From an uncultured Eubacterium sp. (lineage in GTDB: Bacteria > Bacillota_A > Clostridia > Lachnospirales > Lachnospiraceae): a stretch of DNA of 5,744 nucleotides. The DNA is taken from the NCBI GenBank assembly GCA_948560485.1, contig CAOXUF010000154.1, positions 1 to 5,744 on the forward strand. The letters run 5' to 3'. The notes below the pieces were generated by a model. It saw nothing but the letters and a program-made list of their open reading frames with translations. It made no database searches and was not told the DNA's origin. The position numbers and the translations under genes are program-made. Below are positions 5,383-5,744 of this stretch, in pieces (the first letter of the stretch is position 1; the number at the start of each line of letters is the position of its first letter).

Positions 5383-5744
5383 ATGAAAATATTGTTTGAT
5401 ATTGTTTTTTTGTTAGCTGGGTTTGTTTTGCTGATAAAAGGGGCAGATTATTTTGTAGATGGTAGTGTGGCAATTGCAAAGAAATTAAAGATTCCATCAA
5501 TTGTAGTTGGGTTGACAATTGTAGCAGTGGGAACATCATTACCTGAATTAGCAGTTAGTTCGCTGGCTTCATTAAAACAGTCAAATACAATTGCTGTAAG
5601 TAATGTTGTGGGATCAAATATTTTTAATTTGTTAATGGTTCTGGGAATAACAGCATTATTTACTAATATTAATGTGAAAAAATCAGTCTTACAGAGAGAG
5701 TTTCCGCTATTAACGATAATATCAGCAGTATTAATTTTTTTGAC
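5383..5744 (+). CDS. Sodium/calcium antiporter, YrbG/CaCA family (3' truncated)
   Basis: The frame opens at ATG 5383 with AGAAGG at 5369-5374 as ribosome binding site, and a TGA in frame at 5362 rules out an earlier start. It stays open for 120 codons to the window edge. Members are inner-membrane exchangers of about 310-370 residues, built from two inverted halves, that move Ca2+ (or another cation) against Na+ or H+. Visible here are TM1 (~3-19), the alpha-1 repeat with VGTSLPELAVSS (49-60; Glu55 is the expected ion ligand), the VVGSNIFNLLMVLG segment (75-88; Asn79 conserved) and the start of a further membrane helix at ~107-120. The family usually has GN before the VVGSN segment, whereas Ser73-Asn74 is found here. 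The second (alpha-2) half is outside the window. Substrate specificity cannot be told from this part. Confidence 0.9.
   Translation, partial: MKILFDIVFLLAGFVLLIKGADYFVDGSVAIAKKLKIPSIVVGLTIVAVGTSLPELAVSSLASLKQSNTIAVSNVVGSNIFNLLMVLGITALFTNINVKKSVLQREFPLLTIISAVLIFL

Noticed and set aside
5267..5539. A 90-codon - strand frame overlapping the antiporter start
   Set aside because: It overlaps a clear antiporter reading frame and its predicted promoter. The leucine-rich product is a complement artefact and resembles no family.

Overview
The window is AT-rich DNA from what looks like an anaerobic low-GC Firmicute, most likely a gut or rumen Lachnospiraceae (class Clostridia). I infer this from the strong AAGGA/GGAGG-type ribosome binding sites, the codon use, the class II aldolase of the Gram-positive type, the class B sortase, the type III glutamine synthetase and a secreted protein with a Listeria-Bacteroides-type (InlB B) repeat. 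No species can be named from the sequence alone.

All recognisable genes lie on the + strand and appear to be separate transcription units. (1) 1-586 is the 3' end of a secreted protein: the tail of a GH16-like (laminarinase/lichenase) domain, then an InlB-type repeat and a lysine-rich fibronectin-like C-terminus. (2) 589-1605 is fba, with a near-consensus promoter, a GGAGG ribosome binding site and an intrinsic terminator. (3) About 1637-2560 is a class B sortase with its own probable promoter and a start codon that must be chosen. (4) 2688-5032 is the glutamine synthetase III gene. Its leader has a hairpin with the AxxGxx hexaloop recognised by ANTAR antiterminators, and that hairpin overlaps an intrinsic terminator. 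A strong terminator follows the gene. (5) 5037-5224 holds 2.4 copies of a 79-bp tandem repeat with internal dyad symmetry. Part of this repeat is also present inverted across the glutamine synthetase stop codon. (6) 5383-5744 is the N-terminal third or so of a YrbG-type sodium/calcium antiporter that runs off the window.

The genes do not form one pathway: they cover polysaccharide handling or surface proteins, glycolysis, surface protein anchoring, ammonia assimilation and ion transport. The two most interesting stretches are non-coding: the attenuator ahead of the glutamine synthetase gene (2711-2862), which suggests nitrogen-responsive antitermination, and the inverted plus tandem repeat complex after it (4951-5224), which may be the remnant of a small palindromic mobile element. 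No tRNA, rRNA, CRISPR array or complete insertion sequence was seen.
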